A stretch of DNA of 64,000 bases, from NCBI GenBank assembly GCA_964441755.1, contig CAYTVG010000016.1, forward strand, positions 24,504-88,503. Reading direction: 5' to 3'. The position numbers were made by a program, and so were the translations under genes. This document shows, piece after piece, positions 31,069-41,246 of this stretch. This stretch comes from JAUMBM01 sp964441755. GTDB taxonomy: Bacteria; Bacteroidota; Bacteroidia; Chitinophagales; Saprospiraceae. How positions within the stretch are numbered: the stretch's first letter is position 1; every line of letters begins with the position of its first letter. A model generated the notes under the pieces. That model searched no databases, had not been told where the DNA came from, and saw only the letters and a list, made by a program, of their open reading frames with translations.

Positions 31069-33693
31069 ATGAAACACGCCCTTTTTTTCGCGCTCTTAAC
31101 AATTAACACCCTTCCGCTGTCGGCCCAGTGGGAGGATGATTTTTCTGACGGCGATTTCAGTTCCGCGCCCGCCTGGCTGGGTGACGTTGAGCGTTTTGCC
31201 GTATTCAATGACCGTTTGCAGCTGAGAGACACAGCTGCGGCTGGCAGCAATGCAAGTTTTCTATACAGCAGAGCGCCTACCAGTATTGCGGATACTACGC
31301 AGTGGGAAGGTTTTTTTTTCCTCAACTTCTCGCCCTCAGCGGCCAACCTGTGCCGCTGGTACCTTGCGGTAAATTCTCCCCCTGGCAGTGGTTCGTTTAC
31401 AGGTTACTATCTGCAGCTGGGTGGCGTTAGCGGCAATACCGATGCGCTGGAGCTTTACCGGCAGGATGGCAGCGAGCGGGTGTTGCTGTTGCGTGGCCGG
31501 GAAGGCGCCATGGGCGGCGGCACTGCCACTGTTCGCGTAGCTGTCAGTCGTTTTCCGGGTGGCGAGTGGCGGCTCTTGGCCGACTACAGCGGCGGTTACG
31601 ATCTGCAAGAAGAAGGCAGTGTAACGGATGACACCTATATAGTAAGTGAGTACACTGGTATAGGCTGCCTGTATACTGCGAGCCGTTCGAATCACTTTTT
31701 TTTCGATGATTTTTCCATTACTCCTTTATATGAGGATAACGCCGGTCCCACCCTCTTATCCGTACATGCTTTGGACGAACGGTCGCTCCGCCTCATGGTC
31801 GACGAGCCACTGGATGCGGCTATGGCTGTAAATCCGGCGCATTATCAGCTGGATGGTGGGCAGGGTCGGCCGATGGCTGTCTCATACGACTCTTTGGACC
31901 CGAATACGCTCATTCTTGTTTTTGAAAATCCCTTCATCAATCTGCAGTCTTACACCCTTACAATAGACAGTCTGGCAGACCGCAGCGGCAACATCGTGCT
32001 GGGGCTGCAACATACTTTTCCCTTTGTGCTGACAGGCAGGGCGGGTTGGCAGGAGCTGGTCATTAGCGAAATCATGGCTGACCCAAGCCCAACGGTGGGG
32101 CTGCCCAATGCGGAATATTTGGAATTGCTGAACCGGTCGGACCAACTACTCGAGTTGTCCGACTACAGCCTGTTGGCAGGCAGCAGTCTGCAGCCGTTGC
32201 CTGAAGGGTTGCTGCTCCCCGGTGAGCGAATACTACTTTGCCGGGCCGATCAGCTTGCGCTTTTTTCGGCCCATGGCCGGGTAGCAGCTATGTCTGCCTT
32301 TCCGGCGCTGAGCAACAGTGGAAGTACGCTTAGCATACTTGATCAGCAAGGTGTGCGGCTGCTCACACTCTCCTACTCGATCTCCTGGTATCGGGACGAA
32401 CAACGCAGCGATGGCGGCTACAGCATAGAGATGCAAGATGAAGCGGGTCCTGCCGATTGCGCAGCCAACTGGCATGCCAGTCTGGCTGCAGCCGGCGGGA
32501 CGCCCGGCCAGGGAAGTTCTCTGACACAACTGCCCCCGGATCGGCAGCCACCCCGCCTGCAGCAGCTGGCGGTGGCATCGGCCAGCGAGCTTAGCCTGCA
32601 GTACGACGAGGCGCTTGCGCCGGAGTCAGCTGAAGCTGTTGGCAATTTTCAGTTTGAGCCATGGGTAGACATTGCAGAAGTTGTCGCAGACAACGACGGC
32701 CACACGCTGCATTTTTTTTTACAAGACAGCCTGCGCCCCGGGCAGCTATACCGGCTGCGGGTGCTGGCCGGTATAGCCGATTGCCTTGGCAATCGTGCAG
32801 ATACGACAAGCTATCGCCTCGGATTGCCCGAGCCCCCCTTAGCGGGTGACCTCATTATTAACGAACTGCTTTTCAACCCGCTGAGCGGAGGAGTTGATTT
32901 TGCAGAAATCTACAACCGGTCTTACAAAACAATAAGCCTCAACGGATTGTACATAGGCAATAGTCAGGCACAGCCGCTGCCTGACCTAAGCCGCATCAGT
33001 GCCGTCGGCTTGCTGCTACCTGGCGAGTACGCTGTTTTTTGTCCCTCACCAGCCGACATTATGGCACGCTACACGGTAGCTGCCCCTGACAAACTTTTTT
33101 CACAATTGCTGCCTGTCATGCCTGACGAGCGGGGCAATTTCAGTCTTTATGATGCCCGGCTGGTCATGTTGGACAGCATTGATTATGACGAATCGTGGCA
33201 TTCACCCTTGCTGACGGAAGTTGATGGCATCAGTTTGGAGCGAATATACCCTGAGCAGCCGGGCAACCGACAAGACAACTGGCATTCAGCTGCCAGCATG
33301 GCTGGTTACGCTACGCCTACAGCCCGCAACAGTCAGTTTCGGGTATTCTCACCTTTACAAGCGGGAGAGCAGGCGCGGTATTTTCAATTATCCGAGAATG
33401 TTTTTTCTCCTGATGGTGATGGTTATCAAGATTTTATGCTGCTAACCTATGAAATTCCGACTACTGGCTATGTGGCTGATGTGCGCATCTATGATTTGGA
33501 AGGGCGGGAAATCATGCGGTTGGGCCGGCGGACATTGCTGGCGGGCAGCGGGCACTATCAGTGGGACGGCACGACCCTGCGCGGGCAGCGGGCACGGGCC
33601 GGCATTTATGCCGTGCACGTCCGCTATTACCGGCCCGACGGCAGGCAGGGGCGGGAGACCTACAGCTGTGTGTTGGCCGGGCAGCTGGATTAG
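31069..33693 (+). CDS. Secreted lamin-tail-domain protein with type IX sorting domain
   Basis: Exported protein of 874 residues. A signal peptide (cleavage near LSAQ, residue 20) precedes a lectin-like domain of about 200 residues, two lamin-tail domains (about 330-450, opening VISEIMADPSPT; about 590-700, opening LIINELLFNPLSGG), interleaved Ig-like segments (YTLTIDSLADRSGN, YRLRVLAGIADCLGN), and a C-terminal domain from about 780 (ENVFSPDGDGYQD, then an FlgD-like VRIYDLEGREI). That ending is a type B type IX signal, so it is exported by the machinery that includes PorW. The role on the cell surface is unknown. Its stop overlaps the convergent lpxK stop by 4 bases. Confidence 0.85.
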   Translation: MKHALFFALLTINTLPLSAQWEDDFSDGDFSSAPAWLGDVERFAVFNDRLQLRDTAAAGSNASFLYSRAPTSIADTTQWEGFFFLNFSPSAANLCRWYLAVNSPPGSGSFTGYYLQLGGVSGNTDALELYRQDGSERVLLLRGREGAMGGGTATVRVAVSRFPGGEWRLLADYSGGYDLQEEGSVTDDTYIVSEYTGIGCLYTASRSNHFFFDDFSITPLYEDNAGPTLLSVHALDERSLRLMVDEPLDAAMAVNPAHYQLDGGQGRPMAVSYDSLDPNTLILVFENPFINLQSYTLTIDSLADRSGNIVLGLQHTFPFVLTGRAGWQELVISEIMADPSPTVGLPNAEYLELLNRSDQLLELSDYSLLAGSSLQPLPEGLLLPGERILLCRADQLALFSAHGRVAAMSAFPALSNSGSTLSILDQQGVRLLTLSYSISWYRDEQRSDGGYSIEMQDEAGPADCAANWHASLAAAGGTPGQGSSLTQLPPDRQPPRLQQLAVASASELSLQYDEALAPESAEAVGNFQFEPWVDIAEVVADNDGHTLHFFLQDSLRPGQLYRLRVLAGIADCLGNRADTTSYRLGLPEPPLAGDLIINELLFNPLSGGVDFAEIYNRSYKTISLNGLYIGNSQAQPLPDLSRISAVGLLLPGEYAVFCPSPADIMARYTVAAPDKLFSQLLPVMPDERGNFSLYDARLVMLDSIDYDESWHSPLLTEVDGISLERIYPEQPGNRQDNWHSAASMAGYATPTARNSQFRVFSPLQAGEQARYFQLSENVFSPDGDGYQDFMLLTYEIPTTGYVADVRIYDLEGREIMRLGRRTLLAGSGHYQWDGTTLRGQRARAGIYAVHVRYYRPDGRQGRETYSCVLAGQLD

Positions 33694-34757
33694 ACCGTAA
33701 ATTCGAGCAAGAATTGCCGGATAGCTGCATCGAAATCCTGCTGCTGGTCGAAGTGAAAAGCTACTTCTACCGGCAATACGAAGACTGGCAGTTGGTTTTC
33801 GCGGAGGTAATCGCGGTGGAGCTCGAGTCGGGTAGCATCTTTTTCGGTAGTGATGATCACCTTTGAAGACCCTTGCATACGTTCGAAAGCTTTGTGGATC
33901 TGGCCGATATCATAGCGACTAAAATAGTGATGATCTTCATACTCCATGACCCTGACATCTGCCACCTGCCTGTTGAGGTAAGCGAGGGCATACTCTGTAC
34001 GTGCGATGGCGCTGACGAACAAGACATCCAGTTCCGGCGAAAGCTGCAATTCCGTCTGTCGATCAAACAGGAAGTAGGGTGGCAGGTAGCGGTAATAGCT
34101 AAAGAAAACCTTTTGGTGAGGGAGCGGCTTGAGTTCGGACAGCAATCGCTCGCGCTCAGCCGCTGAAACAGTGGGTGGGCATTTGGTAACGATGATGATA
34201 TCGGCACGTTGGTAAGCGGCCGGGAACTCGCGCAGGCGGCCGGCTGGCAGCAGCCAGTCGCGGGTAAAAGGGCTGTCAAACTCTGTGAGCAGGATATTGA
34301 GTCCTGCTTTGACGGCGCGATGCTGGAAGGCATCATCGAGCAGGATGAGTTGGGTATCGGGTTGCTCCACCATCAGGTTGGGGATTGCCAGTGCCCTGTC
34401 TTCAGCTACGGCTACCAACAGTCCGGGAAATTTTCTTTTAAACTGCAGGGGTTCGTCCCCTGCCAGTTCGGCATTCATATGGGGTTCTACCACCATAAAG
34501 CCGCGGCTTTTGCGGCGATAGCCACGGCTAAGGGTAGCGAGGCGTATGTATGACTGCAGGCTGCTTACAAGGTACTCTATATGAGGAGATTTGCCGGCAC
34601 CGCCGACGGACAGATTCCCGACGGTAATTACCGGCACATCAAAGGACATAGCCTTGAGGATACCCACTCGATAGAGGCCTGTATGAATCAGGACGCCCAG
34701 CCCGTACAGCAGTGAAAGCGGGAAGAGCAGAATTTTGGCCAGCCAGTGTTGAATCAT
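33690..34757 (-). CDS. lpxK: Tetraacyldisaccharide 4'-kinase
   Basis: Inner-membrane enzyme that phosphorylates the 4' position of the lipid A disaccharide precursor. The start chosen is the ATG at 34757 (MIQHWLAKILLFPLSLLYG), where the membrane anchor begins; a longer in-frame reading adds 59 residues with no family likeness. Walker A is GNLSVGGAGKSPH (about 47-59), later motifs include LLDDAFQHR and the late TEKDATRL. 355 residues, usual for the family. It shows that the organism makes lipid A. Confidence 0.95.
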   Translation of the reverse strand: MIQHWLAKILLFPLSLLYGLGVLIHTGLYRVGILKAMSFDVPVITVGNLSVGGAGKSPHIEYLVSSLQSYIRLATLSRGYRRKSRGFMVVEPHMNAELAGDEPLQFKRKFPGLLVAVAEDRALAIPNLMVEQPDTQLILLDDAFQHRAVKAGLNILLTEFDSPFTRDWLLPAGRLREFPAAYQRADIIIVTKCPPTVSAAERERLLSELKPLPHQKVFFSYYRYLPPYFLFDRQTELQLSPELDVLFVSAIARTEYALAYLNRQVADVRVMEYEDHHYFSRYDIGQIHKAFERMQGSSKVIITTEKDATRLELHRDYLRENQLPVFVLPVEVAFHFDQQQDFDAAIRQFLLEFTV

Positions 34758-35024
34758 AGCAGCAGACTTAAGCGCATGTTCCGGGACTGCTGTTTCAGGC
34801 AGCAATCCCGGGAGATAAGCTGATGATAAAGGTAATATATGTTGTCGGCGGACAGGCATTTGAGCAGGCAAATAGCTGTGAGCGCGATGATAGTATTTTT
34901 TGCGAGCAGCGAGCAGGCATACTAAAACGAACAAAAAACAGCCCCTTTCGTTTCAACAGTCAGCTGACTACACAAAAAAGACGCCCTAAAAGGCGTATTT
35001 TTACCCACCACAACAACATATTTC

Positions 35025-35771
35025 ATGCGAGCGATGCTATTTTCGGCCGGTTTGGGCACCCGGCTACGCCCCTACACAGACAACTGCCCCAAGGCGCTGG
35101 TGGAAATTGACGGTTGCAGCCTGTTGGAGATTAACCTGGGCCGGCTGGTCGCCTGTGGTTTTGAAGAAGTAGTGATCAACATACATCACTATGGCGAGCA
35201 GATAATCAACTTCTTAGGCCAACGAAAAGACTGGGGCATCCGGATTCTGTTATCTGATGAACGAATGCAGTTGCTGGACACCGGCGGAGGGCTCCTGAAA
35301 GCACGTCCGCTATTGGATGGCCAGCCATTTCTTATACACAACGTTGATATATTGTCTGATATAGATTTGGCTGCCCTGTACGATTATCATCAGGCGGGTG
35401 CTCAGACAGCAACTTTGGCCGTCCGGGAGCGAAGCAGTTCGAGGCAACTGCTGTTTGATGCGCAGTTGGAGTTGTGCGGATGGGAGCACAGTGAGCGAGC
35501 CGAGCGAAAGTGGCGACATGGTGGCCGGGAGGTAAGACCGCTGGCATACAGCGGCATTGCGGTGTTGAGTCCCGATATCTTCAGCTACATGCCCCGGCAG
35601 GCAGGAGCTGTATTTTCGATTATTGACACCCTTTTGAGCGTTGACCGTGCGGAGCGGGTCATTGGCTATCCTCATACAGAAGGTTATTGGCTGGATGTAG
35701 GCAAGCCGGCGGCCATAGCGACGGCATCAGCCTGGATACAGGCAGGCTACCTGGCTGGTTGTAAGCGATAA
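35025..35771 (+). CDS. Sugar-1-phosphate nucleotidyltransferase (MurU/HddC-like)
   Basis: Cytosolic nucleotidyltransferase of 248 residues with the family signature MLFSAGLGTRLRPYTDNCPKAL (pyrophosphate loop and Lys) and the metal-binding Asp in HNVDILSD. The short length without a left-handed beta helix puts it with MurNAc-1-phosphate uridylyltransferase or the heptose-1-phosphate guanylyltransferase group. The preserved GYWLDVGKP near the C-terminus is typical of this branch. The exact sugar cannot be told. Divergent from lpxK. Confidence 0.88.
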   Translation: MRAMLFSAGLGTRLRPYTDNCPKALVEIDGCSLLEINLGRLVACGFEEVVINIHHYGEQIINFLGQRKDWGIRILLSDERMQLLDTGGGLLKARPLLDGQPFLIHNVDILSDIDLAALYDYHQAGAQTATLAVRERSSSRQLLFDAQLELCGWEHSERAERKWRHGGREVRPLAYSGIAVLSPDIFSYMPRQAGAVFSIIDTLLSVDRAERVIGYPHTEGYWLDVGKPAAIATASAWIQAGYLAGCKR

Positions 35772-35780
35772 AATAAAAAA

Positions 35781-35813
35781 GCCGGCGCTGCAAGCTGCAG
35801 CGCCGGCTTTTTT
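35781..35813. terminator. Bidirectional intrinsic terminator
   Basis: Stem 35781-35792/35796-35807 (12 bp perfect, GC-rich, loop AGC), flanked by A6 on the left and T6 on the right. It serves the nucleotidyltransferase gene and the convergent M36 gene. Confidence 0.93.
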
Positions 35814-35824
35814 ACTACATCAAC

Positions 35825-38800
35825 TTATTGTACACTAAATTTCATTGTATGTGCTCCGGCGCCCGTATTGAGCTGGAGCAGATAGAAGCCTTTAGGCAGG
35901 TCATTGATACGAATCGGCAGCATTTGTGCGCCTTCGATCAGCATAACCGGCTGTTCGCGGAGCAGCTGTCCGCTCACAGTAAAGAGACGAACAACCCCCT
36001 GTCCGCTCACCTTGCTCTGCAGCGAGATGTTGACCTGTTCGCGGGCAGGGTTGGGGAAAAGGCGGATAGCCGTGAGGTCCTCCGGCAGTTCCTGGGTATT
36101 GACCATACCATCAGAATTGACGAAGATGCCTGACTGGCTGATCTGTGCACAAGCCAGATCTCCCTGATCTGAAGAAACGCAGGCTTCGGCCTGGTAGACC
36201 TTGAGATCCATGAATTCGACATTATCGAGATGCCATCCATCGGCAGCATCAGCAGCATCGGAGCCGAAGCGCCAGCGCACGGTGATTGCATCGCCGAGAT
36301 AAGGGCGCAGGTCTACATAAGAAGCCAGGTAGCCATTGCTATTGCCCCAGAATCCGAAGAGATTGGGCACAGCGAAGGTGTTGTAAGGGAGCTTTCCGCG
36401 ATAGCCTCCACGGAGCATCAGATTAGACGTATTTTCCCAGGTGATGCCACCATCGCGGCTGATTTGGACGATACCACCATCGGCACCGGCTTCGGTATCA
36501 TACTGGTGGTAGAAGCGCAGTACGGGTAAGCTACCACTGACAGTGATTTCCTCGGCCATTTGGAGCACCTGGTCATTGTCCGTTGCATTGTTGGGTACGA
36601 ACCAGGAGTATTCCCCCTCATAAGGATCGAAGTCGACCAGATCCCAGATATCGACCCCTTCGAGTGCATCGGGCAGCCAGTTGAGGTCGCCCTCTTCCAT
36701 GCCATCGAAGAAGACCGTAGAAGAAGCTGTGCTACCACTCTGTACGCGATAGGTGATTGTTTTTTCGGCACCGAACTCCATGCTGCCGAGATTAAACGAC
36801 AGCGAGTTACCTGAGACTACCGGACTGGCCCCTGTTGCAGACCCCGGAATAAAGGTCATACCGGCGGGCACCTGATCAACGACAGTCACCCCTGTGAGTG
36901 TGGTCGGTTTGTGGTTGGTGACTACCAGCGTGACGGTAGCCTCTTCGCCAGCGTTGATCAGTTCGGTAGCACTTTTAGCGATTTTGAGTTCTTCGATACA
37001 AGTAGGCTTTGTTTCGAAAGACTGGCGGCCATCGTTGCGGGCATTGGTACTACCCTCGCTGGCGCCCCAGCCGAGACCCCGACGAGCATAGGCCTCCCAG
37101 ATGATGCAACCATTGGCGCCATTGTAGTTGACCGAGTCTGCCATGAGGATAGCATCGCGACCAGAGATAAAGCCAGGCTCGCAGGTTTGGAGCTTCATGC
37201 CATCCATGATCAGCTGTATCGCCTTATTGTTGCCTCCGTCACCATTGACAAAGTCAGGATCGAATCCATAGGCCTCAGTCATAGCCCAGTAAATATCCCA
37301 GTTGACAGCCGTCCACACTTCTCCCAGCGGGTGGGGAGCAGTAGTACCGATGATATCGTCATAGACCTGATCATTGACAGCAAAATCCGTAGAGTATGGT
37401 TTACGGCGGATACCACCGCCGCTGACACCGGCGCCGATGGCATAGTTACCAATTCCTCTCGGCAGTGTGCCTTGTTCGCCCGGGCGAACGGTTGTAACGA
37501 GCGAGAAGAAATCACTCCAGCCCTCGCCCATTTGCTCATCATTGCCGAGGCAGCCGGCCTGGTTGGGTCCGCCGGTGAGGCGGTTGCTAATACCGTGGCC
37601 ATATTCGTGAGCGATGATACCATTATCGAAATCACCATCGAGATAAGCCGGCCCATTGGAGGCCGGGATTTGGAGTGTGACTGACAATCCCTGGCTGATA
37701 AACTGGCGCAGGTATACGCAGTCAGCATTTTTCATAAAGACAGCGCGGATATTCACTTGGTTACCGACAGCACCAGCAGCCATGGTGATGAGATTATCCT
37801 CAAAATTACAGATAATAACACCGATAGCTCCGGCCTGTTGAGCGTTGAGAGCTTTGCGCCCGAATTCGCAGGAGCCGCGATCAATGAGCGCGATTTTGCC
37901 CGCCACATCGTTGACGATAGCGCCGCATGCGAGCGTTGGGGAATTGGAAGCATCGTTAGCTATGACCACCTCACCGGAGAAAGGCGTAGCGGTGATAGGT
38001 GCACCGAAATCTCCCCCCCGGGCCTCCAGTTGCTGACCAGCAGCGACTTCGGGTGAGTTGATGGTCAGGAGGCGGCCACCGCTGTTAGACCAGAGGTACA
38101 TCTGCATACGTCCGCTACCGCCATCGGGGGGTGTAGCGAAGTTGGCATTATTTTCGCCACCACCATCCTGAGCCTCAGCACGCACATAGTCGTTGCCGGA
38201 ACCCTGACCGCTGTAATTACGCTGCTGGAAATTGCCTGCGGGCTCATCGAAGCCATAGCGGAAGGCAAAATCGTGGATCATGTTATTGGCGTAGAAGAGC
38301 TGTGTTACTGCTGCTTCGCGATATTCGGCGGGTTCTACATCCGGGCTGAAGAAGAAATCGAAGACCAGATTTTCGCCACCCTGAGGTTCATCCCCAGCTG
38401 TATTATTGGTATTGGCGACATCGAGATAAGCGTGGACATTATTGCCACGAGTAATACGGAACTCGGGGCCGGGCTGGCCGTCGGTATCGTGCCAGCCGAA
38501 AGGTGAAGCTTCGGGGATGGCGGGGTTGACTAGCAGTTCGCGTGTACCGTGGATAGGACTTTCGAAAGGCAACGGGAATACGTTATAGGTAGCGTTATCG
38601 GTGAGCATAGTATTTTGCTCGATGAGTGCACTCCGAACGGGCAGGGCCTCGTGCTGGTGGGAACTGCAGTTGTGTGCGTGGTTTTCCTGATGAAAATTGC
38701 AATAGACCGTCCAGTTGTGGCGGTGAAGAATTGCGCCCGTGACTGCATCAACGCGAATGCTCCAATAGTCTGCAGAATGGCTGTCATCGATGGCCATATC

Positions 38801-39337
38801 CCAGGCAAGTCTTGCAGTACCCTCTTCGCGGTTAGGCTGGAATTTGAGCCGAACGGTGATATCCTGATCTGCAACATCACCCCCTCCGTAAACGAAGGTA
38901 TGGTTACCCTCCTGCGATAACAGAGGCAACGGCCGCTGAGGCGCAGCACCCAGATCTTCGAGTACTGTGAGCAGTGCCTGATAAGGCTGCACGGAAGGTG
39001 TTGTAGCGTTGACAACACCCGCCAGATTGGGGATGAATCGTTGGGTCGTAAAAACTATCTTACCCTGTGCATTTACGTGTACACCCATAACACCATTGTA
39101 AAGTTCTATCCCTTGGTGTCGTTGTACAAAATAAATGTGCGTAAGCCCGTTGTGGCGACTGACATAATTGTCACTCACCAACATATCTGATACATCAGCA
39201 GCCGTGAGCCCCCAACTGCCGTGTTCCTGCTCGACATGCCGCAATGCAATATCCAATGCACTTTGGCGCTGTGCCCAGACGGAAGAGGCCACAGACAGCA
39301 GCATCAACACCCACAAAGTGGAATAAAATTTTCTCAT
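35825..39337 (-). CDS. Secreted M36 (fungalysin) metalloprotease with type IX sorting domain
   Basis: Exported protease of 1170 residues. Signal peptide (SVWAQ, near residue 23), an FTP-like propeptide (about 25-200), a peptidase M36 domain with HEYGH near residue 576 and the third ligand Glu in the following helix (EQMGEGWSDF), with a PA domain inserted near residues 460-535. A DUF11 repeat (about 790-870), a jelly-roll/MAM-like region (about 880-1050) and a type A C-terminal sorting domain (from about 1090, IRLFPNPAREQ ... GFYLLQL) follow. It is probably exported by the type IX system and degrades extracellular protein. Confidence 0.93.
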   Translation of the reverse strand: MRKFYSTLWVLMLLSVASSVWAQRQSALDIALRHVEQEHGSWGLTAADVSDMLVSDNYVSRHNGLTHIYFVQRHQGIELYNGVMGVHVNAQGKIVFTTQRFIPNLAGVVNATTPSVQPYQALLTVLEDLGAAPQRPLPLLSQEGNHTFVYGGGDVADQDITVRLKFQPNREEGTARLAWDMAIDDSHSADYWSIRVDAVTGAILHRHNWTVYCNFHQENHAHNCSSHQHEALPVRSALIEQNTMLTDNATYNVFPLPFESPIHGTRELLVNPAIPEASPFGWHDTDGQPGPEFRITRGNNVHAYLDVANTNNTAGDEPQGGENLVFDFFFSPDVEPAEYREAAVTQLFYANNMIHDFAFRYGFDEPAGNFQQRNYSGQGSGNDYVRAEAQDGGGENNANFATPPDGGSGRMQMYLWSNSGGRLLTINSPEVAAGQQLEARGGDFGAPITATPFSGEVVIANDASNSPTLACGAIVNDVAGKIALIDRGSCEFGRKALNAQQAGAIGVIICNFEDNLITMAAGAVGNQVNIRAVFMKNADCVYLRQFISQGLSVTLQIPASNGPAYLDGDFDNGIIAHEYGHGISNRLTGGPNQAGCLGNDEQMGEGWSDFFSLVTTVRPGEQGTLPRGIGNYAIGAGVSGGGIRRKPYSTDFAVNDQVYDDIIGTTAPHPLGEVWTAVNWDIYWAMTEAYGFDPDFVNGDGGNNKAIQLIMDGMKLQTCEPGFISGRDAILMADSVNYNGANGCIIWEAYARRGLGWGASEGSTNARNDGRQSFETKPTCIEELKIAKSATELINAGEEATVTLVVTNHKPTTLTGVTVVDQVPAGMTFIPGSATGASPVVSGNSLSFNLGSMEFGAEKTITYRVQSGSTASSTVFFDGMEEGDLNWLPDALEGVDIWDLVDFDPYEGEYSWFVPNNATDNDQVLQMAEEITVSGSLPVLRFYHQYDTEAGADGGIVQISRDGGITWENTSNLMLRGGYRGKLPYNTFAVPNLFGFWGNSNGYLASYVDLRPYLGDAITVRWRFGSDAADAADGWHLDNVEFMDLKVYQAEACVSSDQGDLACAQISQSGIFVNSDGMVNTQELPEDLTAIRLFPNPAREQVNISLQSKVSGQGVVRLFTVSGQLLREQPVMLIEGAQMLPIRINDLPKGFYLLQLNTGAGAHTMKFSVQ

Positions 39338-39485
39338 ACACTCTAATCAGTTAATAATATAAAAATAACGAGTAGCCTTACCATTAATGCGATAAAATTA
39401 AGTAAATAACCCAATCAACAGCATTCTGTTCAGCTATTATTCATGTCTGGCCGACAAATTACATATTAATTATTAGCTTAGCGGC

Positions 39486-40265
39486 ATGCAAGACAGCAAA
39501 CAACAACTTATCTACGGAAGGCACCCGGTGCAGGAAGCACTTGAGGCAGGTAACCCCATTGAAAAAGTATGGCTGCAACAAGGCACCCGGGGAGAGTTGG
39601 AAAAAGTCATGCGGCACCTGTGTCGTGAGCACAATGTACCCTTGGTGATGATTCCTCGGGAGCGCCTGCAGTCCATGGTAAGAGGTAATCACCAGGGGGT
39701 TGTAGCCATGTTGGGCGCTATACGTTATCACCAGTTGTCAGACGTACTCCCGGGCGTGTATGAGCAGGGTGATACGCCCCTGCTGCTGTTGCTTGACGGA
39801 GTCACGGACGTGCGCAATATCGGTGCCATTGCCCGCTCAGCAGAAGTATGCGGAGCGCAGACACTGGTCACCCCCATGAAAGGCAGCGGTGCCATCAATC
39901 CGGAGGCTGTAAAAACCTCAGCAGGTGCGCTCTCGCGGCTGCCTGTGTGCAGAGAATCTAGTATTGCTGCGGCTATCTCCTACTTACAGGAAAGTGGTGT
40001 GCAGGTACTGGCCAGCGATCTCAAGGCAAGTCACTACCTTCACGAGCTGGATTTGTCCCAGCCAGTAGCTTTTGTGCTGGGTGCTGAAGGTGAGGGCATT
40101 AATCCCGCCATTGCACGCGCTGCAGACCTTCGGTTCAAAATCCCCCAGGCCGGCAGCCTCAACTCCTTCAATGTAAGTGTTGCCGCCGGCATTATGCTTT
40201 ACGAGGCCATGCGCCAGCGGCAACAAACCAGTCTGCAGCCAACAGCAGCAAAGCAAGACCAATAA
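39486..40265 (+). CDS. rlmB: 23S rRNA 2'-O-methyltransferase, TrmH/RlmB family
   Basis: SPOUT methyltransferase of 259 residues. An N-terminal L30e-like substrate domain (YGRHPVQEAL, HQGVVAML) is followed by the knotted domain with motif 1 NIGAIARSAEVCGAQ, motif 2 FVLGAEGEGI and motif 3 LNSFNVSVAAGIMLYEA. This is the RlmB layout (Gm2251 of 23S rRNA). The last 24 codons, a Gln-rich tail, overlap the 3' end of the convergent BatB gene by 74 bases. Confidence 0.93.
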   Translation: MQDSKQQLIYGRHPVQEALEAGNPIEKVWLQQGTRGELEKVMRHLCREHNVPLVMIPRERLQSMVRGNHQGVVAMLGAIRYHQLSDVLPGVYEQGDTPLLLLLDGVTDVRNIGAIARSAEVCGAQTLVTPMKGSGAINPEAVKTSAGALSRLPVCRESSIAAAISYLQESGVQVLASDLKASHYLHELDLSQPVAFVLGAEGEGINPAIARAADLRFKIPQAGSLNSFNVSVAAGIMLYEAMRQRQQTSLQPTAAKQDQ

Positions 40266-41205
40266 ACCACTGGAAATAACTTTCATAGTCTGCGTAGGTT
40301 CTCGACTCAAAGCTACGCTTTGAGACTGCATTGATGCGCGCACTAAGATCATTTACCACCGCATCCATATCGGTATCGAGCGTGTAACAGGCACCCTGTC
40401 CCGCCGAAGCAATATCCCGAAGCAACTGTATATCCGGAATCGAACGCACCGGTCTTCCTGTCCCGTCGGTAAGATAGCCTCCGCCACTGAGCAGTGGGAT
40501 ATAAGCCCCCTCAGTTCTACCCGTCGCTACTGAAAAAACATAAGTTCCCTCCTCTTGCGCTTTTTGAGCCTCCCGAATGGCGCTACTACCTTCACCTTCA
40601 CCATCAGAGATGAGTAGTATAGCGCGATGATGGCGGCTATTGGCCGGAAAAGACGCCATTGCCCTGGCCAGCGGACTAGACAAATCCGTGCCCTGTATAT
40701 TTGTCTGCTCGGGATCAGCCGTGCGCAGCGCCAATTTAATAAACTGATAATCAGTTGTTAGCGGGACAGCTACAAAGGCATCACAAGTGAAGAGAATGAG
40801 CCCTATGTTGTGGTTGGCCAATTCCTTTACCAGACTGGAAACCAATCGCTTAGCTCTTTCCAGTCGATTGGGTGGAAAATCGGCTGCCAGCATGCTTCGG
40901 GAAATATCCAGTGCAATAAACAGGTCTATCCCTGTTCGTTTGACACTCGTCTCCCGCACGCCCATCTGCGGATTTGACAAAGCGATACCCAGTGCCAGTA
41001 ATGCGCCGGACAGCAGTAGCCCACGCTTAAGGTAGTGGCCAGCCGCCGGCAAATCGGGTATGAGCTGTGCCAGTGCAGCAGGGTCACTCAGGCGTGCCAG
41101 CATGCGCTGTCGATACCGCCACCAGTACAACAACAGCAGGCCTACTGCCGGCAACAGCAGCAAGCTCCAGAGCAATTGTGGTTGTTCAATACGAAAAGCC
41201 TCCAT
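40192..41205 (-). CDS. batB: BatB-like VWA-domain membrane protein
   Basis: Membrane protein of 337 residues: two N-terminal helices (about 10-27 and 60-78), a von Willebrand A domain with the MIDAS motif Asp100-x-Ser102-x-Ser104 (DISRSM), and a C-terminal helix (about 312-330). It resembles BatA and BatB of the aerotolerance operon. The second VWA gene lies 41 bases upstream. The function of Bat proteins is not settled; they are tied to oxidative and envelope stress. As last gene of the operon its 3' end overlaps rlmB. Confidence 0.88.
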   Translation of the reverse strand: MEAFRIEQPQLLWSLLLLPAVGLLLLYWWRYRQRMLARLSDPAALAQLIPDLPAAGHYLKRGLLLSGALLALGIALSNPQMGVRETSVKRTGIDLFIALDISRSMLAADFPPNRLERAKRLVSSLVKELANHNIGLILFTCDAFVAVPLTTDYQFIKLALRTADPEQTNIQGTDLSSPLARAMASFPANSRHHRAILLISDGEGEGSSAIREAQKAQEEGTYVFSVATGRTEGAYIPLLSGGGYLTDGTGRPVRSIPDIQLLRDIASAGQGACYTLDTDMDAVVNDLSARINAVSKRSFESRTYADYESYFQWFIGLALLLLAADWFVAAGAWPRKA

Positions 41206-41246
41206 GCTTTAGCTTGTTAAACCCCTGTCCGGGCAAAATAATTAGG

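Noticed and set aside
36911..37684. 257-codon plus-strand frame inside the M36 gene
   Set aside because: Antisense to conserved M36 and DUF11 sequence, which is clearly the coding strand.
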